Source of the DNA: Marinilactibacillus psychrotolerans
Lineage (GTDB): Bacteria > Bacillota > Bacilli > Lactobacillales > Carnobacteriaceae_A
Assembly: GCF_900101525.1 (NCBI RefSeq)
Contig: NZ_FMZD01000003.1
Location: forward strand, 1 to 64,000
Direction: 5' to 3'
DNA length: 64,000 nt
A model generated the notes under the pieces. That model did no database searches. It was not told where the DNA came from and worked only from the letters and a program-made list of their open reading frames with translations. Of this stretch, positions 16,403-25,410 are shown one piece after another (the first letter of the stretch is position 1; every line of letters begins with the position of its first letter). The position numbers and the translations under genes are program-made.

Positions 16403-17281
16403 ATGAAGTATTTTAAAGTTTTTGTTTCTAGTTTTTTAATCATTATGTTATCAGCTCTTATCGGCTATCTTTTATTGAACACTTTTATTTCAAATAATTC
16501 TACTCAAGGTAATAAATTAAATGAAAATATGAATAAGAAAGAGAGTACAAGAGTCGCACTTGATATAGTAGCGATTGGCGATTCTCTGACTGAAGGTGTG
16601 GGAGATAGTACTAAAAGAGGGGGATATGTGCCGTTGGTTGCAGAGCAATTAAGAAGCAACCCTATAGTGAGTTCGGTAGAAACTCAAAATTATGGACATG
16701 CAGGAGATACAACAAAGCAATTATTAGCCTTACTAGAGGAAGAGGAAACCGTTCAGTCTGCATTATCTCAAGCAGATATCATAACGCTGACAATTGGCGG
16801 GAATGATATTGTCAATAATTTGGATAAGGTAGGCTTGAATGGGTCCTTGAAAGATTTTGAGTCAACTATTCAATCCTATGAAAAAAATGTGAACATTATT
16901 TTTTCAACCCTTAAAGAATTAAATAGTGAAGCGATTATTTACATTTATGGATTATATAACCCTTATCATTATTATTTTAATGAGTTCTCACAACTTCAAA
17001 AAGTTTTTGATACCTGGAATTCTAGAACTAAACAGTTAGCGGAAGATACAGAAAATGTAAACTTTGTTGAAATAGATTCACGGTTTAATCCTGCTGAATT
17101 TTCAAGTGAACCTGAAAATAGTTCGGAAACAGTTGAAGATGTAAGTGAACTTGAAGATGAGAACCATCCTTATTTATATAAAGAAGATTTATTTCATCCT
17201 AATGATAGAGGTTATCAGATTATGGCAGATACTTTATATGATTTAATGGAAACAGATTTAAAAAATCAAACTATTAAGTAG
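16403..17281 (+). CDS. ypmR: SGNH/GDSL hydrolase (YpmR-like lysophospholipase-type)
   Basis: A 292-residue membrane-anchored or secreted esterase. N-terminal membrane segment (about 6-29), then SGNH block I IVAIGDSLTEGVGD (Ser), Gly in NYGHAGDTT, Asn in TIGGNDIVNN, and the block V His in LFHPNDRGYQIMADTL. An acidic insert (about 228-252) lies before block V. In Bacillus ypmR precedes ypmS, as here. AGGAAGGG precedes the ATG. Confidence 0.92.
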   Translation: MKYFKVFVSSFLIIMLSALIGYLLLNTFISNNSTQGNKLNENMNKKESTRVALDIVAIGDSLTEGVGDSTKRGGYVPLVAEQLRSNPIVSSVETQNYGHAGDTTKQLLALLEEEETVQSALSQADIITLTIGGNDIVNNLDKVGLNGSLKDFESTIQSYEKNVNIIFSTLKELNSEAIIYIYGLYNPYHYYFNEFSQLQKVFDTWNSRTKQLAEDTENVNFVEIDSRFNPAEFSSEPENSSETVEDVSELEDENHPYLYKEDLFHPNDRGYQIMADTLYDLMETDLKNQTIK

Positions 17282-17316
17282 TGGTCAGTTTCAAATAAAG
17301 CAAGGGAGAGAATACA

Positions 17317-17955
17317 TTGGCAGAACAAAGATCAAAAAATAACAAGAAATCTGAAAAAGAAAAGAGAGAGGTTAATCCATGGAAATGGGCCTTTCTCATA
17401 GTGATTGGTTTATTTATCGGCCTGTTAATATGGCTGTTTGTACAATTGCAGCCAGTAAAAGTTGGAGAGGAAAATAAAGAACCTTTTGAAACAGCAGAAG
17501 ATGATCTTGTCTTTGAAGTTAGTACGACCAAAGAAGATGTAACTAGGCTGACAAATAAGTATTTAAATCAGGAACTTGATGGGGAATTTGAAGGATTTAG
17601 TTTTGATTTAGAGGACTCTGCTGAATTAAGTGGTGAAATAGAAGTATTCGGATTTCCGATTGAATTTTCACTATTTATGACACCTTATGTACTGGAAAAT
17701 GGAAATCTGCAGCTTCGAGGTGAATCTTTAAATATAGGTTCTTTGAACTTGCCTATAAGCTTTGCAATGGCTCAAATATCTAGACAAGTAGATTTTCCGG
17801 AATGGATAGCAATCGATAGTGAAGATCAGTTTATCATTGTTAATTTAAATGAGTTTTCATTAGATAATGGAACACAGTTTTCACTTGAACGTATTAACTT
17901 ACAAGAAAATGATATTAGACTAAATATTCATTTGCCACTTGATGCAGTAAGATGA
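17317..17955 (+). CDS. ypmS: YpmS family protein (DUF2140)
   Basis: A 212-residue protein with a charged N-terminus, one membrane segment (about 25-45) and an extracellular strand-rich domain with VSTTKEDVTRLTNKYLN and FPEWIAIDSEDQFIIVNL. This matches the YpmS family found after ypmR. The function is not established. The start is TTG after GGGAGAG. Confidence 0.88.
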   Translation: MAEQRSKNNKKSEKEKREVNPWKWAFLIVIGLFIGLLIWLFVQLQPVKVGEENKEPFETAEDDLVFEVSTTKEDVTRLTNKYLNQELDGEFEGFSFDLEDSAELSGEIEVFGFPIEFSLFMTPYVLENGNLQLRGESLNIGSLNLPISFAMAQISRQVDFPEWIAIDSEDQFIIVNLNEFSLDNGTQFSLERINLQENDIRLNIHLPLDAVR

Positions 17956-17958
17956 TAC

Positions 17959-17986
17959 ACTATTTCAGATAAGATGCTGAAATAGT
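17959..17986 (+). other. Perfect hairpin between ypmS and msrA
   Basis: ACTATTTCAG (17959-17968) pairs with CTGAAATAGT (17977-17986). No T-run follows, so it may be a processing site or weak terminator. Confidence 0.5.
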
Positions 17987-18030
17987 TGAATAATTCGTTC
18001 AGAAATTTGGCAGAGAAGGAATGATTAGAA

Positions 18031-18555
18031 ATGGAAAAAGCAATATTTGCAGGAGGTTGCTTCTGGTGTATGGTAGAACCTTTTGAAGATCAAGATGGTA
18101 TTCTATCTGTTACTTCAGGTTATACGGGGGGGCATGTTGAGGATCCGACATATGAACAAGTGAAATCTCAAACTACTGGTCATACCGAAGCGGTAGAGAT
18201 TGTATTTGATCCAGAAAAAATGAGTTTTGAAGAATTAGTTGAGATTTATTGGAATCAAACAGATCCTACTGATGCCATGGGACAATTCATGGATAGAGGA
18301 GATAGTTATCGCCCGGTTATTTTTTATTTAAATGAAAAGCAAAAACAAATAGCAGAGAGTTCTAAACTCAAATTAGAACAGAGTGGTAGATATAGTGAAC
18401 CAATTGTAACAAAAATTCAAAAAGCTGAGATCTTTTACAGAGCAGAAGAAGAACATCAGGAATTTTATAAAAAGAATCCTAGACGTTATAAACAAGAAAA
18501 AATGGAACGATTTGACTGGCAAGAAGCTAAAAAGGAATCGGGGTCCAATAAATGA
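18031..18555 (+). CDS. msrA: Peptide methionine sulfoxide reductase A
   Basis: Reduces methionine-S-sulfoxide in proteins. The 174-residue protein carries the catalytic [11 protein letters not shown] near the N-terminus, [17 protein letters not shown], the [16 protein letters not shown] helix and YRPVIFY. No C-terminal recycling cysteines are seen, so thioredoxin recycling is probably through the second Cys of the FWC motif. Its stop overlaps the yozE start (ATGA), showing translational coupling. Confidence 0.96.
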   Translation: MEKAIFAGGCFWCMVEPFEDQDGILSVTSGYTGGHVEDPTYEQVKSQTTGHTEAVEIVFDPEKMSFEELVEIYWNQTDPTDAMGQFMDRGDSYRPVIFYLNEKQKQIAESSKLKLEQSGRYSEPIVTKIQKAEIFYRAEEEHQEFYKKNPRRYKQEKMERFDWQEAKKESGSNK

Positions 18556-18776
18556 AAAGATCATTTTATCATTACTTAATGACCCGTAGAGATCCAAATA
18601 AAAAAGATGAGGTTACATTGTTTGCAAATGCTGTAGAAGATGACGGTAGTTTTCCAAAGCAAAGTGAAGACTATAATGAAGTCAGTGCTTATCTTGAATT
18701 GAATGGTCACTATTTACCGAATATGGATGTATATGACGAAGCTTGGAATCAATATCTTGATCATGATTCACACTGA
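18552..18776 (+). CDS. yozE: YozE family protein (UPF0346)
   Basis: A 74-residue protein of the YozE SAM-like family, recognised by [38 protein letters not shown] (family pattern, about residues 23-48) and a WNQYL end. The function is unknown; these small helical proteins commonly sit next to msrA in Firmicutes. It overlaps msrA by 4 nt. Confidence 0.92.
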   Translation: MKRSFYHYLMTRRDPNKKDEVTLFANAVEDDGSFPKQSEDYNEVSAYLELNGHYLPNMDVYDEAWNQYLDHDSH

Positions 18777-18794
18777 AAAAAAGGAGATGGAAAT

Positions 18795-19505
18795 ATGAGC
18801 ACACATATTAATGCAAAAAAAGGAGATATCGCACAAACAGTTTTATTGCCAGGGGACCCGCTCAGAGCTAAATATATAGCAGAAACATTCTTAGAGGATG
18901 TTGTACAATATAATACAGTGCGAAATGCATTCGGGTACACGGGCACTTATAAAGGAAAAAGAATTTCCGTTCAAGGTACGGGTATGGGAATTCCTTCTAT
19001 TATGATTTATGTAGAGGAGCTGATCCAAGAATACGGTGTTGAAACTTTCATGCGTGTGGGATCTGCTGGAGGGATGAAAAAAGAAATAGAAATACGAGAC
19101 GTTGTGTTAGCTCAAGCAGCGACTACTGATTCTAGTATTATAAAGAATACTTTCAATAACCAAGTAGATTTTTCTCCTATTGCTGACTTTGATTTACTGA
19201 AAACGGCTTATGAGATTGGTTCCGATAAAGGAACGAAAATTAAAGTTGGAAACGTATTGAGTGCAGATCGTTTTTATAATGAAGAGTTAGATAAAATGAA
19301 GTTAGCTGATTACGGGGTTTTAGCTGTTGAAATGGAAGCGGCAGGTCTTTATCTTTTAGCAGCTAAGTATAATAAAAGAGCGTTATCACTACTTACAATC
19401 AGTGACCATCTGTTAACTGGGGAAGAAACCACTTCTGAAGAACGTGAAAAAACGTTTAATGATATGATGATCATTGCGCTTGAAACAGCATTAAAAATTA
19501 AATAA
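18795..19505 (+). CDS. deoD: Purine-nucleoside phosphorylase, DeoD type
   Basis: Phosphorolysis of purine (deoxy)nucleosides to free base and (deoxy)ribose-1-phosphate. The 236-residue hexameric-type enzyme shows [14 protein letters not shown] (phosphate site), [24 protein letters not shown], the ribose-binding VEMEAAGLY and [11 protein letters not shown] with the catalytic Asp. AAAGGAG precedes the ATG. It is on the same strand as msrA-yozE, 18 nt downstream. Confidence 0.97.
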   Translation: MSTHINAKKGDIAQTVLLPGDPLRAKYIAETFLEDVVQYNTVRNAFGYTGTYKGKRISVQGTGMGIPSIMIYVEELIQEYGVETFMRVGSAGGMKKEIEIRDVVLAQAATTDSSIIKNTFNNQVDFSPIADFDLLKTAYEIGSDKGTKIKVGNVLSADRFYNEELDKMKLADYGVLAVEMEAAGLYLLAAKYNKRALSLLTISDHLLTGEETTSEEREKTFNDMMIIALETALKIK

Positions 19506-19558
19506 ATATTTTTAATGTACTGACTTGTCCAGATGTATGCTAAGAAAAGAGGTAATAT

Positions 19559-21043
19559 ATGGAACAAGAACCGCAGAATAAAAAACATAAAAAAAAGGTC
19601 AGTCTTTTGGTTTATATAACTTCTTTAATTATTATGTTAATTGTTGGAGTCGTTGGAACATTGTCCTTTTCTAGATTAATGGACATTAATCAAGAAAATA
19701 CGGCACAAGAATCAGCACAAAATACTGATGCTAACTCTACTTCTCAAAGTACTGAGTTGAAACAAATAGATGAATTATATTCAATTTTACGTACGAATTA
19801 TTTTGAAGAAGTTGATTCAGAAGTTCTGATCGAAGGTGCTCTAGAAGGAATGGCAGGGGCTATAGGAGATCCCTATACTGCATATCTAGATGCAAGTGAA
19901 TCCACTTCATTACAAGAGGATACGCAAGGTGAATTTGAAGGAATTGGTGCTGAAGTTATGAAAGAAGGAGAATTCGTAAGAATTGTTTCTCCTATCACTG
20001 GATCCCCAGCAGAAAAGGCCGGTTTACAAGCAAATGATAAGATAATAACGATTGATGGAGAGTCTGTAGCAGACCTTTCTTTGCAAGAAGCAGTTGCTTT
20101 GATTCGAGGTCCTAAAGATTCAGAAGTAGAACTTTCACTTCAGCGCTCTGAAGATGAATTTTCTGTCAAAATTATTCGTGATGCCATTCCTGTTGAATCA
20201 GTAGTTTACGAATTAGATAAATCTGATCCTTCAATAGGCTATATTCAAATTACTAACTTCAATCGTCCAACATACGAAGAACTCGTTACTGCAATTGAAG
20301 AGTTGGATAGCAAAGGCGCTGAAAAATATGTATTTGATGTAAGAGGAAATCCTGGAGGTTTATTAGATATTGCCTTGCAGATGTCAAATATTTTCGTTGA
20401 AGATGGCAAACCCTTGATGCAATCTGAAATTCGTGGAGAAGATCCAATTATCTATACAGCAGATTCTGAACAATATGGTTCTTTTAAATTTGACCAAAAG
20501 GCCGTACTATTGATTGACGAAGGTAGCGCAAGTGCTTCTGAGATTTTAGCTGGAGCAATGAGTGAATCTGCTGACATTCCTTTGATTGGCCAGACGACTT
20601 TTGGCAAAGGGACTATTCAGAATGTTGTGCCTTTAACTGGTAATGGTGAAGTGAAATATACAACTGGAAAATGGTTAACCGCTAAGGGTACTTGGATTAA
20701 CGAGAAAGGTATAACCCCAGACGTTGAAATTGCAATGCCTGAATATCAGAGCTTATTATTAATCAACAGTGAGAAAACTTATAAGTCTGATGATTCTTCT
20801 GATGAGGTAAAAAACCTTAATGCAGTACTGAATGCTTTAGGGTATGAAGTTGATAAAACAAGCAGCCTATTTAATGAACAGACTGTAGAAGCGGTCAAAT
20901 CATTCCAACAAGAGAATGAAATTGATGTCGATGGAGTGGTTACGGGAGCAACATCGAACACTTTAGTAGAAGCATTAAGAACATTAATAGAAAAAAATGA
21001 TACACAATATAATGAGGCAATCAAATATTTGCAATCTAAATAA
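19559..21043 (+). CDS. ctpA: S41 carboxy-terminal processing protease (CtpA-like)
   Basis: A 494-residue secreted/anchored serine protease. Membrane segment at about 16-36, PDZ domain (about 110-190, GEFEGIGAEVMKEGEFV and SPAEKAGLQANDKI), S41 domain with YVFDVRGNPGG, catalytic Ser in IDEGSASASEILAGAM and Lys in IGQTTFGKGTIQ, then a C-terminal peptidoglycan-binding domain (about 420-475, ALGYEVDKTS and VKSFQQENEIDVDG). It would act at the outer surface on membrane or wall proteins. Confidence 0.95.
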   Translation: MEQEPQNKKHKKKVSLLVYITSLIIMLIVGVVGTLSFSRLMDINQENTAQESAQNTDANSTSQSTELKQIDELYSILRTNYFEEVDSEVLIEGALEGMAGAIGDPYTAYLDASESTSLQEDTQGEFEGIGAEVMKEGEFVRIVSPITGSPAEKAGLQANDKIITIDGESVADLSLQEAVALIRGPKDSEVELSLQRSEDEFSVKIIRDAIPVESVVYELDKSDPSIGYIQITNFNRPTYEELVTAIEELDSKGAEKYVFDVRGNPGGLLDIALQMSNIFVEDGKPLMQSEIRGEDPIIYTADSEQYGSFKFDQKAVLLIDEGSASASEILAGAMSESADIPLIGQTTFGKGTIQNVVPLTGNGEVKYTTGKWLTAKGTWINEKGITPDVEIAMPEYQSLLLINSEKTYKSDDSSDEVKNLNAVLNALGYEVDKTSSLFNEQTVEAVKSFQQENEIDVDGVVTGATSNTLVEALRTLIEKNDTQYNEAIKYLQSK

Positions 21044-21048
21044 TATAA

Positions 21049-21086
21049 TAAAACGATTTATGATAATCCATAAATCGTTTTATTTT
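21049..21086 (+). terminator. Terminator after ctpA
   Basis: AAAACGATTTATG (21050-21062) pairs with CATAAATCGTTTT (21069-21081), followed by ATTTTT. Confidence 0.92.
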
Positions 21087-21206
21087 TAAAATATAAAAAT
21101 ACTTACATTTTACAAGAAAATATTAAAAATAACTTGATAATACTTGAAATAGTAAGCTATAATTAATTATTAGGTTTCTAGCTAACGTATGAGGAAGAGG
21201 ATGTAT

Positions 21207-21758
21207 ATGCAAAAGTGTCTTGAAAGATCAAGACGATTACGCATCGGAAGAGTCTTATTTGGCATAGCATTGATTCTGGTGTTTCTAAGATTATATATTT
21301 TTATTCCTACAGAAGTGACTGGAATTTCAATGTATCCTACTTTAAACCCTAATGATCGAGTAGTTATGTCTACAGTTTCAAGTATTAATCGGTTTGATAT
21401 TATTGTTTTCACAGATCCCATGAATAAAACAGTGGTGAAAAGAGTGATTGGTCTCCCAGGAGACTCTGTAAGATATGAACAAGATAATCTTTATATCAAC
21501 AACAAAATAGTAAAAGAACCTTTTTTAAAGCGTTCAGAAATATCAGGTGAGCCTGGTTTGTGGACTTCGAATTTTACAATGATTAATGACAATGAAAACA
21601 AAGTACCTGAGGATCACTATTTTTTGATGGGTGATAATCGTCGTTATAGTTATGATAGCCGTTTTTATGGTAGTATATCTAGGGAAGAAGTTCTTGGTAA
21701 AGTAGTTATGATGTATTACCCTTCGGATAAGATTAATTTTTTTAGTCAAATTCCATGA
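21207..21758 (+). CDS. lepB: Type I signal peptidase (first of two)
   Basis: A 183-residue S26 signal peptidase that cleaves secretory signal peptides at the outer membrane face. One N-terminal membrane anchor (about 15-32), catalytic Ser in VTGISMYPTL, the FDIIVFTDP strand, catalytic Lys in VVKRVIGLPGD, and the C-terminal MGDNRRYSYDSR box. Start: ATG at 21207 lies 6 nt after GAGGAAGAGG; in-frame ATGs at 21189 and 21201 overlap or crowd that site. A second, different lepB follows 82 nt later. Confidence 0.94.
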   Translation: MQKCLERSRRLRIGRVLFGIALILVFLRLYIFIPTEVTGISMYPTLNPNDRVVMSTVSSINRFDIIVFTDPMNKTVVKRVIGLPGDSVRYEQDNLYINNKIVKEPFLKRSEISGEPGLWTSNFTMINDNENKVPEDHYFLMGDNRRYSYDSRFYGSISREEVLGKVVMMYYPSDKINFFSQIP

Positions 21759-21840
21759 TTTAATAGTTGCCTATTATTAAGAGATAACAGAGAATAGATA
21801 AGTATAATTTTTTGAATTAAGTTAGAGAGAAGGTTGATTG

Positions 21841-22482
21841 ATGAGTGATCAACAATATGAAGAAAGTGAATTTGAACCAAGAAAAAACAAATATAGCAAG
21901 AGTAAAAAGAAAAAAACTGAAAAAAAACGTACTTTTTTTCAGGAACTAGTTAGTACGATCTTATATATTATAGTCTTGACAGGTGTTTTTTACCTTATCC
22001 AGATGTTTTTATATGCTCCGGTTAGTGTAGAAGGAGAATCGATGGCTCCAACTTTAGAGGATGGAGATAAATTATTATTAAATAAATTCAGTGATTATGA
22101 CCGGTTTGATATTATTGTTTTTCCAGCACCAGATGATCCAGATAAACAATATATTAAACGGGTAATCGGACTTCCCGGGGATAAGATTCGATATAGCGAT
22201 GAAACACTTTATATCAATGATAATGAAGTTGATGAACCGTTCCTTGATGGAGGAGCAGAGCTTAGCAGCTCAGAAGATGCAATAGGCGGAACAATTAATG
22301 AATTTTCATTAGAATCTTTGCAAGGTGTAGAAACTGTCCCAAAAGATCAATATTTTGTAATGGGTGATAATAGAAATAATTCTAGAGACAGTCGCTATTT
22401 CGGGTTTGTTTCTAGAGATACAATAACGGGAAAAACAACCTATAGGTTTTTCCCATTTAACCATTTTGGAAGTATTGATTAA
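21841..22482 (+). CDS. lepB: Type I signal peptidase (second of two)
   Basis: A 213-residue S26 signal peptidase. A long charged N-terminus (about 1-35, many Lys/Glu) precedes the anchor helix. Catalytic Ser lies in VEGESMAPTL, Lys in YIKRVIGLPGD, and the box is MGDNRNNSRDSRYFG. It differs from the upstream copy in its N-terminus and in the canonical NNSRDSR box (RYSYDSR in the first copy). GAGAAGG precedes the ATG at 21841. Confidence 0.95.
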   Translation: MSDQQYEESEFEPRKNKYSKSKKKKTEKKRTFFQELVSTILYIIVLTGVFYLIQMFLYAPVSVEGESMAPTLEDGDKLLLNKFSDYDRFDIIVFPAPDDPDKQYIKRVIGLPGDKIRYSDETLYINDNEVDEPFLDGGAELSSSEDAIGGTINEFSLESLQGVETVPKDQYFVMGDNRNNSRDSRYFGFVSRDTITGKTTYRFFPFNHFGSID

Positions 22483-22501
22483 TAATAATAGTGTTTGAAT
22501 C

Positions 22502-22542
22502 AAAAGTTGGTAGAGAGTAAGCCTCTTTTACCAACTTTTTTT
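22502..22542 (+). terminator. Terminator after the second lepB
   Basis: AAAAGTTGGTA pairs with TACCAACTTTT around a T-containing loop, followed by a run of T. Confidence 0.9.
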
Positions 22543-22600
22543 ATGCAATTAAAGCCTTTATGGTACACTGACAATAATTAAAGTGTTAGGAGAATATTCA

Positions 22601-23470
22601 ATGACAATACAATGGTATCCAGGACATATGGCGAAAGCAAAACGTCAATTCCAAGAAAAATTAAAATTAGTAGATGTGGTATTTGAATTAGTAGATGCCC
22701 GCATTCCATATTCAAGTAGAAATCCAGATTTAGTTGAAATGATTGGGAATAAACCTCGTATTACTATTTTAATGAAGAGTGATCTGGCAGATATGAAACG
22801 AGTAAATGATTGGTTGAAGTTTTATGAGTCTCAAGGAATTTATGCAATATCGATCAATGCTAAACAGGGACAAGGAATCAAAGAGGTTATTAAATTAGCT
22901 AAAGTTGTTTTAAAAGAATTATTTGAAAAAAGAGAAGCTAAAGGTATGAAATCTCGAGCTATTAGAGCGGTTTGCGTAGGCATTCCTAATGTTGGAAAAT
23001 CTACATTAATTAATCGATTTGCTCGTAAAAATATAGCTCAAACTGGCAATCGACCCGGAGTTACTAAGTCGCAGCAATGGATTAAGTATGGTAAGGAACT
23101 AGAATTATTAGATACTCCTGGCATTCTTTGGCCGAAGTTTGAAGATCAAGAAGTGGGCAAGCGTTTAGCTGTTACTGGAGCCATTAAAGATACATTATTA
23201 CATTTAGATGATATTGCTTTATTTGGCATGTCCTATTTAGTTAATAATTACCCCGGAGTATTAGCAGATCGATATAAGTTTGAAAAAAGACTAGAAACTG
23301 AGATGCCTCTTCCGGAACTTCTAATGGAGATTACTCGCTTACGAGGTTTTAAAGATGACTATGAAAGAGGGGCGCAAGTGTTGATTCACGAGTTACGAGA
23401 TGGTAAATTAGGTAGATTCACATTTGAAACCCCAGACGATATTAATGAAGAAAGTGATTTTAATGAATGA
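22601..23470 (+). CDS. rbgA: Ribosome biogenesis GTPase RbgA (YlqF)
   Basis: Circularly permuted GTPase (order G4-G5-G1-G2-G3) needed for late 50S assembly. The 289-residue protein begins IQWYPGHMAKAKRQ, then has ILMKSDLAD (G4), GIPNVGKSTLINR (G1), GNRPGVTKSQQW (G2) and LLDTPGILWP (G3), with a C-terminal rRNA-binding helical domain. AGGAG precedes ATG 22601. Its end overlaps the rnhB start by 8 nt. Confidence 0.97.
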   Translation: MTIQWYPGHMAKAKRQFQEKLKLVDVVFELVDARIPYSSRNPDLVEMIGNKPRITILMKSDLADMKRVNDWLKFYESQGIYAISINAKQGQGIKEVIKLAKVVLKELFEKREAKGMKSRAIRAVCVGIPNVGKSTLINRFARKNIAQTGNRPGVTKSQQWIKYGKELELLDTPGILWPKFEDQEVGKRLAVTGAIKDTLLHLDDIALFGMSYLVNNYPGVLADRYKFEKRLETEMPLPELLMEITRLRGFKDDYERGAQVLIHELRDGKLGRFTFETPDDINEESDFNE

Positions 23471-24236
23471 ACTGACAATTAAAGAAATAAAAAAAATCCT
23501 TGAAAAGATAAGTGAATTAGAAGACCCAAGGCTCCAAGACTTCAAAAAAGATAATCGCAAAGGAGTCAAGAACGCAATAATTCAATGGGAAAAAGCAAGA
23601 AGTAAAAAAGAAAAATTACTGATGGATTATGAACGCATGAGTGATTATGAAAGGTCAGCTTACGCTCAAGGTGCTCGGATTATTGCAGGAATAGATGAAG
23701 TTGGTAGGGGTCCTCTTGCGGGTCCAGTACTTGCTGCCGCGGTTATTCTTGACCCTGATAATCCAATTATAGGATTAAATGATTCAAAAAAACTATCAAC
23801 TTCTCAGAAAACACTGCTTTATAACGAGATTCAGGAAAAAGCTCTGGGAATTGGAGTAGGACTGGTTGAAGCTAACGTAATAGATGAGATTAATATATAT
23901 CAAGCTAGTAAGCTTGCTATGGTTAAAGCTGTCAAAGAGCTAGATTCTATGCCTGATTTTCTTTTGATTGATGCGATGAAACTTCCATTGCAGTTACCAC
24001 AAGAGAGTATCATTAAAGGTGATGCCAAGAGTATTTCAATTGCTGCGGCAAGTATTATCGCTAAAGTGGAACGGGATAGGCTGATGGAAGAATATCATTT
24101 GAAATATCCCGGATATGGCTTTGATCAAAATGCTGGTTACGGTACTAAACAACATCTTTTAGGATTAGATAAGAAGGGAATTACCCCTATTCATAGACTT
24201 TCTTTTGCACCTGTTAAAGAAAGGCTATCAATTTAA
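23463..24236 (+). CDS. rnhB: Ribonuclease HII
   Basis: Removes RNA primers and misincorporated ribonucleotides. The 257-residue protein has the Gram-positive N-terminal extension (about 1-70), then IAGIDEVGRGPLAGPV with the catalytic Asp-Glu, LNDSKKLS, LIDAMKLPL (third Asp) and the IAAASIIAKVERDRLM segment with the C-terminal Asp. The ATG at 23463 overlaps the end of rbgA, so translation is probably coupled. Confidence 0.96.
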   Translation: MNELTIKEIKKILEKISELEDPRLQDFKKDNRKGVKNAIIQWEKARSKKEKLLMDYERMSDYERSAYAQGARIIAGIDEVGRGPLAGPVLAAAVILDPDNPIIGLNDSKKLSTSQKTLLYNEIQEKALGIGVGLVEANVIDEINIYQASKLAMVKAVKELDSMPDFLLIDAMKLPLQLPQESIIKGDAKSISIAAASIIAKVERDRLMEEYHLKYPGYGFDQNAGYGTKQHLLGLDKKGITPIHRLSFAPVKERLSI

Positions 24237-24307
24237 TGATTTTGTCTTTTAAATGTAAATAATATATATAGAAAAGGAAATATATTATTATTTTATAAGG
24301 AGACAAA

Positions 24308-25186
24308 ATGATGCTAATTAATCAATTTGAAGAGATATGTTTTGTACTAGCTCACTATACAAAAATGTCTATTGAAGAAAAATGGAGTTTTTTACAAGAT
24401 CTCTTAGTAGAAAACGGGCAGTATTCATATGATTTAAAACCATTAAAAAAGCTTTCTAACCAAAAGAAAGCTTTTTTTTTAGATTTCCAAAAAAAATTTC
24501 CTTACCAGCAGAAAAAAAACGAATTACTTCAACAAGGTGCAGAATGGATAACAATATCGGATGATGAATATCCTATAATGTTAAAAGAAATCTACCTTCC
24601 GCCACTAGTATTATTTTATAAAGGGAATATAGAATGGATCAATGAAACTATTATAGGAATTGTTGGAGCAAGAGAATGCACGGAATATGGTAAAGCAGTT
24701 GTCAGCAAACTTGTTCCTCCTCTGGTCGATCAAGGAATCATTATAAGCAGCGGCTTAGCGAAAGGAATTGATTCTTACGCCCATAGCACCACAATTGAAG
24801 GAAATGGAAAGACCATAGCTGTGATTGGTACAGGACTAGATAAATACTATCCTTTTAGTAACTATGATACTCAGAAAAAAATTGAAAATGAACATTTAGT
24901 AGTAACAGAATTCCCTATAGGTTCAAAGCCGCTAAAGCATCATTTTCCGCTTAGAAATAGGATTATTTCTGGAATTAGTGAAGGGATTATAGTTGTAGAA
25001 GCAAAAAAAAGAAGTGGTAGTTTGATTACTGCCTATCAAGCATTAGAGCAGAATCGACAGGTTTATGCAGTACCGGGATCTATCTTTAGCAAACTTTCTG
25101 AAGGAGCAAATGATTTGATAAAATCTGGTGCAAAAACAGTAAACTCCCCCAAGGATATAATTGAAGATTTAATTTATAAATTTTAA
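24308..25186 (+). CDS. dprA: DNA processing protein DprA (Smf)
   Basis: Loads RecA on incoming single-stranded DNA during natural transformation. The 292-residue protein has an N-terminal helical region, then the Rossmann-like domain with IVGARECTEYGK, SSGLAKGIDSYAH, IGTGLDKYYP, FPLRNRIISGIS and VVEAKKRSGSLITAYQALEQNR. A second ATG follows the first directly. An AAGGAG site is close. The coding region holds a terminator-like hairpin with a T9 run at 24445-24480. No other competence genes are in the window. Confidence 0.95.
   Translation: MMLINQFEEICFVLAHYTKMSIEEKWSFLQDLLVENGQYSYDLKPLKKLSNQKKAFFLDFQKKFPYQQKKNELLQQGAEWITISDDEYPIMLKEIYLPPLVLFYKGNIEWINETIIGIVGARECTEYGKAVVSKLVPPLVDQGIIISSGLAKGIDSYAHSTTIEGNGKTIAVIGTGLDKYYPFSNYDTQKKIENEHLVVTEFPIGSKPLKHHFPLRNRIISGISEGIIVVEAKKRSGSLITAYQALEQNRQVYAVPGSIFSKLSEGANDLIKSGAKTVNSPKDIIEDLIYKF
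24445..24480 (+). other. Terminator-like hairpin with T9 inside dprA
   Basis: AAAAAAGCTTTCT (24445-24457) pairs with AGAAAGC plus the following T residues (from 24465), and the run T9 ends at 24480. It encodes residues around KKLSNQKKAFF near position 50 of DprA. It has every feature of an intrinsic terminator yet lies in a coding region. Confidence 0.7.
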
Positions 25187-25237
25187 GAGAATGGAAAGTA
25201 AAATAGTAGATATTTGTGAAAAAATGAATCTTGCAAG

Positions 25238-25266
25238 TTGACAAACCCTATTCTATGGCATATGAT
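25238..25266 (+). promoter_or_regulatory. Promoter upstream of topA
   Basis: TTGACA (25238-25243), a 17-bp spacer and TATGAT (25261-25266). The transcript would have a leader of about 135 nt before the topA start; I see no known riboswitch in it. Confidence 0.7.
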
Positions 25267-25410
25267 GAGTAACGATTCTTTCGTAAAAAATAATTGGTGT
25301 TAGATATTAAAGTTCAAACTTGAAAAAATCAGTTATAACGTACGATTAATGAATGTACAAACAAATAAATTACTCAGTAGAGCTTATATAAATTGAAAGG
25401 GGCCGTTGAT

